Source: Candidatus Gastranaerophilales bacterium
Lineage (GTDB): Bacteria > Cyanobacteriota > Vampirovibrionia > Gastranaerophilales > Gastranaerophilaceae
Direction: 5' to 3'
Length of the DNA: 64,000 bases
Assembly (NCBI GenBank): GCA_944323725.1
Contig: CALUTP010000022.1
Span: 115,054 to 179,053 of the forward strand
Shown: positions 1-7,768 of the stretch, piece by piece
Numbering within the stretch: position 1 is the stretch's first letter
Layout of the letters: every line of letters begins with the position of its first letter
The notes under the pieces: generated by a model
Database searches by the model: none
Told to the model about the DNA's origin: nothing
What the model saw: only the letters and a program-made list of their open reading frames with translations
Program-made: the position numbers and the translations under genes

Positions 1-39
1 AGCCCCTGCTGCAACACCACCAATAATTACAATTTTCAT
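1..39 (-). CDS. N-terminus of an FAD/NAD(P)-dependent oxidoreductase (partial)
   Basis: Only the first 13 codons are in the window; the gene runs off the left edge. The minus strand from the ATG at 39 reads MKIVIIGGVAAGA, the dinucleotide-binding start (hydrophobic strand then GGxAAG) typical of CoA-disulfide reductase/NADH oxidase-type flavoproteins, in which GGVAAG binds the FAD ADP moiety. No clear Shine-Dalgarno is seen. The assignment rests on 13 residues; any Rossmann-type FAD oxidoreductase would fit. Confidence 0.5.
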   Translation of the reverse strand, partial: MKIVIIGGVAAGA

Positions 40-88
40 AACATGGCTATACTATCAGATTTAAAAATTCAAAACATTCTCTTGCCGG

Positions 89-229
89 CTAATTTATTCC
101 AGAAGTAGCTAGAAAAGTTTCACGCATGAATTCACAATAACAATCAACATCATCTTTAAATTCATCCGCTTTATTAATCAATTCCTTAAGTTCAACAATA
201 ATTCTTTCTTTTTTCAATTCTTCATACAT
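89..229 (-). CDS. Small hypothetical protein, 46 aa
   Basis: The ATG at 229 is preceded on the minus strand by GGAGAG about eight bases upstream and opens a 46-codon frame ending in TAG at 89. The peptide (MYEELKKERIIVELKEL...) is charged and probably helical, with two Cys close together (CYC, residues 30-32). I recognise no family. It sits between the oxidoreductase start and the ABC permease on the same strand, so it may be cotranscribed with either. The good ribosome binding site is the main reason to believe it. Confidence 0.45.
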   Translation of the reverse strand: MYEELKKERIIVELKELINKADEFKDDVDCYCEFMRETFLATSGIN

Positions 230-330
230 GATACACACTCTCCAATAAACATAAATTTATTGACGGAAAGCATGGAGTAAAACTTTAAACATTAAAAAAA
301 ACTCTTAACAAAGATTAATAATAAAAAACA

Positions 331-1224
331 TTAGTCAATTTCATTATAAACAAGTTTTTTACGAAAAGCCCATTGGATAAGAGTTAATACAAGGATTATT
401 ACAAAAAGCACATAAGCAATTGCGCTTGCTTTGCCAATATTAAAATATTCAAAAGCATTTTTATAAATTGCATATACTAAAACATTTGTACTATCTAAAG
501 GTCCGCCTTGAGTCATCAGATAAATTAAATCAAAGATTTGAAAAGAATTAATTGCACTAATTATAACAACAAAAAATATAGTAGGTGACAACAAAGGAAT
601 AGTAACATACCAGAAAATTTCTACAGAATTAGCACCATCAATTTTAGCGGCTTCAAACATACTTTCAGATATCGCACTAAGTGATGCTAAAAATATTATC
701 ATATTATAGCCAATAAGCTTCCAAACAGATACAATAATAAGTGCAGGCATTGCCCAATGAGGATCATACAGCCAATTAATATGCAGTTGCAAAACCTTAT
801 TTAATAACCCGATATTAGGATCAAATATCCATTCCCATACTATTCCGATAACAATCATAGGTGTTATGAACGGTAAAAAATAAGCAGTTTTGAAAAATTC
901 AGCTCCTCTAATTTTAGAATTTAGTATAACAGCAAGTACAAGTGGAATAATTACACCAAATACCGAAGTTGACACCGCAAATACTATAGTATTAAAAAGA
1001 ATTTTAAAAAATAATGGCTCTGTAAAAAGATTTCTATAATTATCAAGTCCGACAAACTTCATAGGATTAAGCAAATCCCATTTCATAAAACTTAATCCAA
1101 AAGAACATATGACTGGAATTATTATAAATATAAAAATTCCAATTATAGCAGGAAAAATAAAAAGAAAACCTGCATTTTTTTGATTATTTGAAATGTTTTG
1201 TAATAAATTTCTAAACATGTTCAT
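331..1224 (-). CDS. ABC sugar transporter permease (MalF/UgpA type)
   Basis: Inner-membrane subunit of a carbohydrate ABC importer. About six hydrophobic segments are visible. The EAA loop that docks on the ATPase reads EAAKIDGANSVEIFWYVTIP in the C-terminal half, followed by QGGP as in MalF/UgpA proteins. The frame is open to a GTG at 1290, but that would overlap the divergent gene, so I chose the ATG at 1224 (MNMFRN). TATAAT lies on the minus strand at 1240-1245, only 15 bases upstream, and there is no obvious Shine-Dalgarno, so the leader is very short. No partner permease, binding protein or ATPase is adjacent. The substrate cannot be read from the sequence. Confidence 0.85.
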   Translation of the reverse strand: MNMFRNLLQNISNNQKNAGFLFIFPAIIGIFIFIIIPVICSFGLSFMKWDLLNPMKFVGLDNYRNLFTEPLFFKILFNTIVFAVSTSVFGVIIPLVLAVILNSKIRGAEFFKTAYFLPFITPMIVIGIVWEWIFDPNIGLLNKVLQLHINWLYDPHWAMPALIIVSVWKLIGYNMIIFLASLSAISESMFEAAKIDGANSVEIFWYVTIPLLSPTIFFVVIISAINSFQIFDLIYLMTQGGPLDSTNVLVYAIYKNAFEYFNIGKASAIAYVLFVIILVLTLIQWAFRKKLVYNEID

Positions 1225-1272
1225 GGTATGATAAAAGATATTATAGAATAAAAAGAGGCGAGAAGGACGATT

Positions 1273-2748
1273 ATGAAAAAATATGAACACGCTTTTGGGA
1301 AAAATGATATTAGAGGTATTTACGGAGAAGATATAACTGAAGAATTATATAAATATACAGGTAGAGGATTAGTTGAGTATTTAAAAGCTAAATCCGGATT
1401 AACCCCATCAGATATGTGGATTACTGTATGTATGGATGCTAGAACACATTCTCCATCATTATCAGAAGCGCTAATTGAAGGACTTACCTCAACTGGTGCT
1501 AATGTAATTAATCTAGGACTAGCACCAACACCAATAGGATATTATTCAGAAGCTGTAGGTGTTCCAAAAGACCTAACTGATGGGAATAAAATTACAGCTT
1601 CCTGCATAATAACAGCAAGTCATAATCCAAAAGAATATAATGGTATGAAAATGACATACAACCGACAAACCCTTAATGAATCCCAAATTAAAGAAGTCAA
1701 AGAATTAACTTTTAAAGAATTTAATAAACCAGAACCTCAGATTGAATCTGGGAAAATAATTAAATACAATATTATTCCGAACTATATCAAAGATATGGAA
1801 GAAAGATTCGGACATATTGGTAAAGGTGTAAAAGTTGTAGTAGATAGCGCAAATGCTACTGGAGGTATAGTAGGGCCTGAGCTCTACAGAAAACTTGGCT
1901 GTGATGTAATAGAGTTATATTCTGAACCTGATGGAACTTTCCCTAATCATCATCCAAATCCTAGTGTAGAAAAAACTCTTGATGTACTAAAACTTACAGT
2001 AGTAAAAGAAAATGCTGACATAGGTATAGCCTATGATGGTGATAGTGACAGAATTGGTGTTATTGATAATAAAGGTAACTTCCTTACAGGGGACAAACTA
2101 CTTTTAATTTATGCAATTGATTTAATTGATAAATACAAAAAAGAAGGTAAATGTCCTAAAGTAGTAAGTGAAGTTAAATGCTCACAAGTATTATATGATA
2201 CCATTGATAATTATGGCGGTGAAGCAATAATGTGTAAAACTGGTCATGGTTATATAAAAGAAAAAATGAAAGAAACAGGAGCTGTTCTTGCAGGAGAAAT
2301 GAGCGGTCATACATTTTTTAAAGATAGGTACTACGGATTTGATGATGCCATTTATGCAGGATGCCGCATAATAGAAATTATTGCTAAACAAAAAGTAAAA
2401 AATCCTAACTTTACAATTCAAGATATGCTTGAGCCATATAATAAAGTTTCATCATCTCCAGAAGTAAGGTTCCCTTGTCCAAATGAGCTTAAAAAGCTTG
2501 TTCTTGAAAAAGTAAAGTCATTTGTTGATGAAGATAAAAGTATATTTGGCGCAACAATAAAAGATATAATTACATTAGATGGAATGAGAATAGTCTTTGA
2601 TGGCGGGTTTGCTTTGATTAGACAGAGTAATACTGAACCGGTATTTACACTAAGATTTGAAGCAAGAAATCAGACTGAATGTGATAAATTTCAAGCCTGC
2701 ATGATAAATCTTTTGGAAATGGCACTAGAAGAAATAAAAGTTAAATAA
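1273..2748 (+). CDS. Phosphomannomutase/phosphoglucomutase (alpha-D-phosphohexomutase)
   Basis: Cytosolic enzyme that interconverts hexose 1- and 6-phosphates, feeding nucleotide-sugar synthesis. All four active-site loops are present: the phosphoserine loop TASHNP (Ser116), the Mg-binding DGDSDR (255-260), the sugar-specificity loop GEMSGH (341-346) and the phosphate-binding RQSNTEP near the C-terminus. GEMSGH is the version typical of dual-specificity PMM/PGM enzymes of the ManB/AlgC type. The 491-aa length is slightly above the usual 455-465. The start follows GAGAAGGA. It is divergent from the sugar permease. Confident of the family, less of the preferred sugar. Confidence 0.92.
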   Translation: MKKYEHAFGKNDIRGIYGEDITEELYKYTGRGLVEYLKAKSGLTPSDMWITVCMDARTHSPSLSEALIEGLTSTGANVINLGLAPTPIGYYSEAVGVPKDLTDGNKITASCIITASHNPKEYNGMKMTYNRQTLNESQIKEVKELTFKEFNKPEPQIESGKIIKYNIIPNYIKDMEERFGHIGKGVKVVVDSANATGGIVGPELYRKLGCDVIELYSEPDGTFPNHHPNPSVEKTLDVLKLTVVKENADIGIAYDGDSDRIGVIDNKGNFLTGDKLLLIYAIDLIDKYKKEGKCPKVVSEVKCSQVLYDTIDNYGGEAIMCKTGHGYIKEKMKETGAVLAGEMSGHTFFKDRYYGFDDAIYAGCRIIEIIAKQKVKNPNFTIQDMLEPYNKVSSSPEVRFPCPNELKKLVLEKVKSFVDEDKSIFGATIKDIITLDGMRIVFDGGFALIRQSNTEPVFTLRFEARNQTECDKFQACMINLLEMALEEIKVK

Positions 2749-2769
2749 CTAATAATTAAATGAATATCT

Positions 2770-2820
2770 AAGAAAAATCCGCTTGTTTTATTGCATGGTA
2801 TAAGACAGCGGTTTTTCTTA
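2770..2820 (+). terminator. Rho-independent terminator after the phosphohexomutase gene
   Basis: An inverted repeat pairs AAGAAAAATCCGCT with AGCGGTTTTTCTT around a loop of about 23 bases. The arms are A-rich and U-rich, so it could work in both directions. Confidence 0.6.
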
Positions 2821-2907
2821 TAATATATTATAGTTAAGTAAAATTAAGCTTCCTCTTGATTTAAAAATACTTTTATTATAAATTTAATATGTCAGAAAAG
2901 TTTAACC

Positions 2908-2956
2908 TGAATACGAATTCCATGTAGCTTTAATTAGCTTTATTTTGGCGTATTCA
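2908..2956 (+). promoter_or_regulatory. 8-bp inverted repeat in the rpsE leader
   Basis: TGAATACG (2908-2915) and CGTATTCA (2949-2956) are exact complements separated by 33 bases and lie 45 bases before the rpsE start codon. The loop contains two TAGCTTTA-like repeats. Ribosomal protein operons often carry autoregulatory leader structures, so this may be one; no known leader family was recognised. Confidence 0.35.
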
Positions 2957-3001
2957 ATTCATATAGAAATTATTACAACTAATTTATGAAAGGTAAAATC
3001 A

Positions 3002-3640
3002 ATGGATTTAGAAAACAAAGAAGAAATTACAGTTGAAGAAGTAACAGCAGATGTATCAGAAGCTACTGCTGAAACTCCTGCTGAAACTGAAGAAAAACCT
3101 GCTAAAGGTAAAAAAGGTCGTGGTAGAAAACAGAAAATTGAAACATCTGAAGAAAAACCACAAAGTGAATGGACAGAAAGAGTTGTTCAAATCAGCCGCG
3201 TTACAAAAGTTGTAAAAGGTGGTAAAAAATTAAGCTTCAGGGCAATTGTCATTGTTGGAAACCAAAAAGGACAAGTAGGTGTTGGCTGTGCTAAGGCTTC
3301 AGAAGTTATCATTGCTATACAAAAAGCTATTGCTGACGGTAGAAAAAATCTTATCACAGTTCCTATTTTCAAAACTACAATCCCTCATCCTATTACAGGT
3401 AAATCAGGTGCTGGTGCTGTAATGTTAAGACCAGCTTCAGAAGGTACAGGTATCATTGCAGGTGGAGCTGTTCGTTCAGTACTTGAGCTTGCTGGTATTG
3501 GTAATATTTTATCAAAATCATTAGGTTCAAAATCACCACTTAATGCAGCTAATGCGACTATGGATGCTTTAAAAAGATTAACTCCATTTACAGAAGTAGC
3601 GAAAAGACGCGGTCTTACAATGGCAGAACTTTTAAATTAG
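3002..3640 (+). CDS. rpsE: 30S ribosomal protein S5
   Basis: Component of the small subunit at the mRNA entrance/decoding region. From about residue 58 the sequence matches S5: [18 protein letters not shown], then [33 protein letters not shown] and the C-terminal [19 protein letters not shown]. At 212 aa it is about 45 longer than E. coli S5 because of an N-terminal extension rich in Glu, Ala, Thr and Lys that looks disordered. GAAAGG precedes the ATG. It heads the cluster rpsE-rpmD-rplO-secY; rplR and other upstream spc genes are not here. Confidence 0.97.
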   Translation: MDLENKEEITVEEVTADVSEATAETPAETEEKPAKGKKGRGRKQKIETSEEKPQSEWTERVVQISRVTKVVKGGKKLSFRAIVIVGNQKGQVGVGCAKASEVIIAIQKAIADGRKNLITVPIFKTTIPHPITGKSGAGAVMLRPASEGTGIIAGGAVRSVLELAGIGNILSKSLGSKSPLNAANATMDALKRLTPFTEVAKRRGLTMAELLN

Positions 3641-3696
3641 TCACTGCTCTAATTGTTTTTAGAATTTGAATTACAATAATAAAAAGGAAAAATATT

Positions 3697-3882
3697 ATGG
3701 CACAAAATAAACAAATTAAAATAAAACTAGTAAGAGGTTTAATCGGTGCTTCTGAGACTCAAAAAAGAGTTGTAAGAGGCTTAGGTCTTACTAAAAAAGA
3801 TCAAGTTGTTGAACATTTCAACACACCTACTATCATGGGTATGGTTAATAAAGTATCACACCTTGTAGAAGTAGCAGAATAA
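3697..3882 (+). CDS. rpmD: 50S ribosomal protein L30
   Basis: Small large-subunit protein of 61 aa, the normal bacterial length. KIKLVRGLIGASETQKRVVRGLGL is split here by its natural features: the KLVRGLIG strand and the VVRGLGL turn are the L30 hallmarks, followed by NTPTIMGMVNKVSHLVEV. It lies 56 bases after rpsE with its own AAAAGGAAA ribosome binding site and 25 bases before rplO. Confidence 0.96.
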   Translation: MAQNKQIKIKLVRGLIGASETQKRVVRGLGLTKKDQVVEHFNTPTIMGMVNKVSHLVEVAE

Positions 3883-3907
3883 TTTATCAAAAGAAAGAGG
3901 AAATAAA

Positions 3908-4360
3908 ATGGCAAATACAATAACATTAGAAGATTTAAGACCTGCTGAAGGTTCTACTCATAAATCTAAACGTGTAGGCAGAGGCCGTTCATCTGGTCAT
4001 GGTAAAACTTCTTGTCGCGGTCACAATGGTGAAGGTCAACGTTCAGGAAGCGCAGCTAAAAGAGGTTTTGAAGGCGGTCAGATGCCAGCATATAGAAGAT
4101 TACCTAAATTAAAAGGTTTCCAAATCATTAATAAACTTAACTATGCTGAAATAACAGTTACTAAATTAGAAAGATTAGGTATGAAAGATGTTTGTCTAGC
4201 ATGCTTAAAAGAAGCTAAAAAAGTTCATCCAACTTGTGATGGCTTAAGAATTATTGGTAATGGTGATATTAAAACTGCAGTAAATGTTAAAGCTAACTAC
4301 GTAACACCGTCAGCTAAAGCTAAAATTGAAGCTGCAGGCGGAAAGGTTGAGTTAGTATAA
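3908..4360 (+). CDS. rplO: 50S ribosomal protein L15
   Basis: Large-subunit assembly protein, 150 aa. The Gly/Arg-rich N-terminal tail (RVGRGRSSGHGKTSCRGHNG) that threads into 23S rRNA, followed by GFEGGQMPAYRRLPKLKGF, is diagnostic for L15. The C-terminal domain ends AKAKIEAAGGKVELV. AAAGAGGAAATAAA precedes the start. Its TAA overlaps the ATG of secY by one base (TAATG), implying translational coupling. Confidence 0.97.
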   Translation: MANTITLEDLRPAEGSTHKSKRVGRGRSSGHGKTSCRGHNGEGQRSGSAAKRGFEGGQMPAYRRLPKLKGFQIINKLNYAEITVTKLERLGMKDVCLACLKEAKKVHPTCDGLRIIGNGDIKTAVNVKANYVTPSAKAKIEAAGGKVELV

Positions 4361-5697
4361 TGGCACAAGGAATGAGAATGCCTTCTACCGATGATTTGAT
4401 GTCAATGTGGCATGCTTCCGGTTTAAAGCAAAAAATCATATTTACTTTTATAATGATTGCAGCATTCAGATTTGGAGCTCAATTACCTTTATATGGTATA
4501 AACAATTCTGTGTTCAGCAACATTGCTCAAGGTAATAACATAATTGGATTTTTAGATTTATTTTCAGGCGGTGCACTTGGTAATGTATCTATATTTGCAC
4601 TAGGTATAGGACCATTCATTACATCTTCAATCATAGTCCAGCTTATTTCTGTTGTAATTCCTTCATTAGAAAAATTACAAAAAGAAGAAGGTGAAGCAGG
4701 CAGAAGAAAATTATCACAGTACACACGTATATTTACTGTGGTTCTTGCAATATTCCAGTCATTGATATTCATGATGTTTATGCACCACTTACCTGGTGCT
4801 ATCCAACCAAACGTGAATCATTTAATGTTCTACGTAAGTTCAATTACAGTACTTACTGCCGGAGCAATGCTTGTTATGTGGATTTCAGAACTTATAACTG
4901 AAAAAGGTATAGGAAATGGGGGTTCTTTAATCATTTTTATAGGTATTCTGTCAGGGATTCCGGTATATGCTTCTAGAACAGCTCAAATGGTATCTCATAG
5001 CACGCAATTACAATTAGGACTTTTAGCACTTCTTGCTATTTTCTTTTTAACAATGGTATTCATTGTTATAATGCAAGAAGCGGTTAGGAAAGTAATTATT
5101 GTTAATCCAAAACGTCAGGTGGGAAATAAAGTTTATGGTGGAATGAATTCATATATTCCATTCAAACTTAATCCAGGTGGTGTAATGCCAATAATCTTTG
5201 CAGTAGCTATTTTATTGTTTCCATCAACCGTATTAAGCCTTGTGGGACAAGCTAATTTTAAATCAGTTGCTGCAAAAGATGCTGTAATGAATCTTGCTCA
5301 TTGGTTAAGTCCAGATGGCATTGTTTACTATATTATGTATTTCTTACTAATTGTTGCATTGACTTTCTTTTATGCATCAATTATGCCAAATATGCAGCCA
5401 AAAGACATTGCGACAAACCTTAAGAAATATGGCTCTTCAATTCCAGGAATTAAGCCGGGTAAACCAACCGCTGATGCATTGGATAAGATATTAACTAAAA
5501 CAACATTTATCGGAGCTATGGGACTTGGTATCATTGCGCTTGTACCATCTTTTGCAAGTTATCTAACTAATATTAAAACTTTGCAAGGTATTGGAGCTAC
5601 ATCATTAATAATCATGGTCGGTGTTGCTCTTGATTTGATAAATCAAGTAAGAACCCATCTTTTAGCAAGAAACTATGAATCTTTCTTAAAAGAATAA
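4360..5697 (+). CDS. secY: Preprotein translocase channel subunit SecY
   Basis: Central pore protein of the Sec translocon. The 445-aa protein has ten expected membrane spans. Visible signatures are the plug/TM2 region LFSGGALGNVSIFALGIGPF followed by ITSSIIVQL, LEKLQKEEGEAGRRK, SELITEKGIGNGGSLIIF in the middle, and the cytoplasmic loop YNPKRQ-like NPKRQVGNKVYGG with IPFKLNPGGVMPIIFA. It is coupled to rplO through TAATG. The usual downstream genes adk, map and infA are absent; a terminator follows. Confidence 0.97.
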   Translation: MAQGMRMPSTDDLMSMWHASGLKQKIIFTFIMIAAFRFGAQLPLYGINNSVFSNIAQGNNIIGFLDLFSGGALGNVSIFALGIGPFITSSIIVQLISVVIPSLEKLQKEEGEAGRRKLSQYTRIFTVVLAIFQSLIFMMFMHHLPGAIQPNVNHLMFYVSSITVLTAGAMLVMWISELITEKGIGNGGSLIIFIGILSGIPVYASRTAQMVSHSTQLQLGLLALLAIFFLTMVFIVIMQEAVRKVIIVNPKRQVGNKVYGGMNSYIPFKLNPGGVMPIIFAVAILLFPSTVLSLVGQANFKSVAAKDAVMNLAHWLSPDGIVYYIMYFLLIVALTFFYASIMPNMQPKDIATNLKKYGSSIPGIKPGKPTADALDKILTKTTFIGAMGLGIIALVPSFASYLTNIKTLQGIGATSLIIMVGVALDLINQVRTHLLARNYESFLKE

Positions 5698-5723
5698 CCA
5701 TAAATTTATTAATAAACGACATT

Positions 5724-5755
5724 AAAAAGCGGTCTTATAAATAAGATCGCTTTTT
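5724..5755 (+). terminator. Terminator of the rpsE-secY operon
   Basis: AAAAAGCGGTCTTA pairs with TAAGATCGCTTTTT (one wobble/mismatch) around a short TAAA loop, ending in five T. The structure is near symmetrical. Confidence 0.8.
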
Positions 5756-5796
5756 AACTATTATTGAATTTAATAGATTTTTATTTAACTTTAAAA

Positions 5797-5826
5797 TTGT
5801 AATCCTTTTGGATAAAAATTTATAAA
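5797..5826 (+). promoter_or_regulatory. Candidate promoter for the RNA at 5833-5947
   Basis: TTGTAA (5797-5802) and TATAAA (5821-5826) are separated by 18 bases, a plausible housekeeping sigma promoter. It lies downstream of the secY terminator, with no coding sequence before the next terminator. Confidence 0.4.
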
Positions 5827-5832
5827 CAAAAA

Positions 5833-5947
5833 TTACATATTTATGGCAATGAATTAGAAGAATTAAGGGATTAGTATTATTATGTAAATCCTCAACTCTT
5901 CTGATTGCTCAGTATTTGCCCCGCCGGTTTTGGACGGGGCTTTTCTT
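5833..5947 (+). ncRNA. Candidate structured small RNA between secY and the PilZ gene
   Basis: No usable ORF exists here, but three nested helices can be drawn: 5845-5850 with 5104-style partner 5904-5909 (GGCAAT/ATTGCT), 5856-5861 with 5897-5902 (AGAAGA/TCTTCT, exact) and 5867-5872 with 5887-5892 (GGGATT/AATCCT, one wobble). Together they form one long interrupted hairpin. The correct outer partner coordinates are 5904-5909. A GC-rich terminator (GCCCCG...CGGGGC then TTTTCTTT, 5918-5947) closes the unit. The overall plan resembles small housekeeping RNAs, but I see no SRP RNA or 6S RNA signature. The 5' end is inferred from the promoter and is approximate. Confidence 0.45.
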
Positions 5948-6017
5948 TGTTAAATGTTTGCAATATTACATTAAATATAATATAATTGAACTATAAATAT
6001 ATTAGAAAGGGTTTAAA

Positions 6018-6608
6018 ATGAGAGAATTACTGGAAAAAGGTCAAAGAGTTATAATGGTTCCTGCAGATTTTAAATTTGCTAACAAAGGTACAATTACGGA
6101 TGTAACCCCTCAAGGTTTCAGTTTAGAATTAGACTATAATCCCGATGGAATTTTAAAAAGTAATTATTGTGAATTTTACTTAGAAACAAAAAATGGAACT
6201 CTTTACTTTGATTCCTATGCCAAATCAATTGAAGGTAATACTCTTTTAATTGCAAACCCTGCAAAACATAAATTTTTACAAAGAAGACGTTTTACTCGTA
6301 TAAAATTTATAAAAGATATTGATTTATTTACTGATAGCGTAAATCACAAAATTTCTACTCTTGATATTTCTGCAGGCGGTATGAAATTTAGGACTGCCGA
6401 AAATGTAAATATTGAGTCTGAATATAAAGTTACCTTACCTCTTTCAGAAGAAATGCATGTAACCTGCAAATACATTCCAATAAGAATTGAAAAAGGTGAT
6501 GACAATAAATACACACATTCTGGACGTTTTGCATTTTTTGATAATAAAGACAAAATGACATTGATTCAGTATTGCGCAAAAAGAAGCATAGAAATAAAAA
6601 ATAAATAA
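6018..6608 (+). CDS. PilZ-domain protein (probable c-di-GMP receptor)
   Basis: A 196-aa two-domain protein resembling YcgR-like receptors. The N-terminal part (1-95) is a beta-rich YcgR-N-like region. The C-terminal part starts with QRRRFTRIKF, matching the RxxxR c-di-GMP motif, and continues with the second motif DISAGGMKF (D-x-S-x-x-G). Both ligand motifs are intact, so binding is likely. AGAAAGGG precedes the ATG. The next gene starts three bases after its stop. Adjacent genes do not reveal the target; type IV pilus-like genes occur elsewhere in the window. Confidence 0.85.
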   Translation: MRELLEKGQRVIMVPADFKFANKGTITDVTPQGFSLELDYNPDGILKSNYCEFYLETKNGTLYFDSYAKSIEGNTLLIANPAKHKFLQRRRFTRIKFIKDIDLFTDSVNHKISTLDISAGGMKFRTAENVNIESEYKVTLPLSEEMHVTCKYIPIRIEKGDDNKYTHSGRFAFFDNKDKMTLIQYCAKRSIEIKNK

Positions 6609-6610
6609 CC

Positions 6611-7651
6611 ATGAGTTTAATAAATTTATTAAGAAAAACCTCACGAAATAAGCTATTCACAACTCCATCACACGCCCAAAAATTTTTTATATTTCATAAG
6701 TTGAGGAATCTTTACAAATTAGATATTTCAGAAACAGAAACTCATAATCCTCAAGAGGCACTTTTAAAAGCTCAATATAGAGCTTCAAAAATTTATGGGG
6801 TAAAATCTACATCTTTTTTATTAAATGGCTCTACCAGCGGTATAATAGCTTCAGTATTGGCATGTGTAAATCCTAGTGATAAAGTTCTTTTATGGAGAAA
6901 TGCCCATCCTTGTCATGCAAATGCGGTAAAATTAGCTGGTGCTACCCCTATATATTATGAACTTGATATAGACAAAGAATTTGGAGTCCCGCTAGAAACA
7001 AAACCTGAAGTTATCGAAAGTTATCTAATAAATAACAAAATTAAGGCTGTCATAATAACATCGCCATCTTATGAAGGAATTGTTTCTGAGATAGAATTAA
7101 TTAAAACAATATGTAATAAATATGACGCATATTTAATAGTAGATGAAGCTCATGGAGCATTATATCCGTTTTCAGAAAATCTTCCAAAAAGTGCAGTACA
7201 AATTGCAGACTTTACAGTTCAATCTTTGCATAAAACAGCTGGAGGGCTCAATTCCACAGCATTACTTCACTGCAATTGCGATATAGATGTATCTAAGGCT
7301 TTGAGTATTATAAATACGACGTCTCCATCATATCCATTGCTTGCATCAATTGAAGCTAATATCAATTATATTAACTCTAAAAAAGGACGGGGGGAAATTG
7401 AAAAGATTATTTCTCAAATTAAGACTTTAAAGCTAAACTGCAATAATTGTAAATTTTATGGAGATGATATTACAAAAATTCTAGTTAAACATAAAAACTA
7501 TAGTGGATATGACTTGTCTAAAATATTATTTGAAAAATATAATATTGAGGATGAAAAAACAAATAAAAAATCAACAATGCTTTTATGTGGAATTGGAACT
7601 TCAATAAAAAAAATTAATCAGTTATTTTTTGCACTTAACAACATTAAATAA
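6611..7651 (+). CDS. Orn/Lys/Arg decarboxylase-family PLP enzyme
   Basis: Fold type I PLP enzyme. TSFLLNGSTSGIIASVLA is the cofactor phosphate region, NAHPCHANAV and SPSYEGIV follow the family pattern, IVDEAHGALYPF supplies the PLP-pyridine Asp, and SLHKTAGGLNSTALLH contains the Schiff-base Lys. At 346 aa it is shorter than SpeA/LdcC-type proteins (about 480-700) and has only a small C-terminal domain. There is no Shine-Dalgarno; the start lies three bases after the PilZ stop, so translation is probably coupled. The substrate (arginine, lysine or ornithine) cannot be told. Confidence 0.8.
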   Translation: MSLINLLRKTSRNKLFTTPSHAQKFFIFHKLRNLYKLDISETETHNPQEALLKAQYRASKIYGVKSTSFLLNGSTSGIIASVLACVNPSDKVLLWRNAHPCHANAVKLAGATPIYYELDIDKEFGVPLETKPEVIESYLINNKIKAVIITSPSYEGIVSEIELIKTICNKYDAYLIVDEAHGALYPFSENLPKSAVQIADFTVQSLHKTAGGLNSTALLHCNCDIDVSKALSIINTTSPSYPLLASIEANINYINSKKGRGEIEKIISQIKTLKLNCNNCKFYGDDITKILVKHKNYSGYDLSKILFEKYNIEDEKTNKKSTMLLCGIGTSIKKINQLFFALNNIK

Positions 7652-7768
7652 TTGTTAAAAATTGTAAAACTTAAGTGATACATTTTAAAGATTTAACCCC
7701 AAATAGCCGTATTCCATAGTAAGAATATGTTACGATAATATATTTTGGAAAGGAAAACATCGTAAACT

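Noticed and set aside
5833..5947. SRP (4.5S) RNA or 6S RNA
   Set aside because: The GGAAG/AGCAG tetraloop region of SRP RNA is missing and the hairpin is too short for standard 6S RNA; kept only as an unnamed structured RNA.
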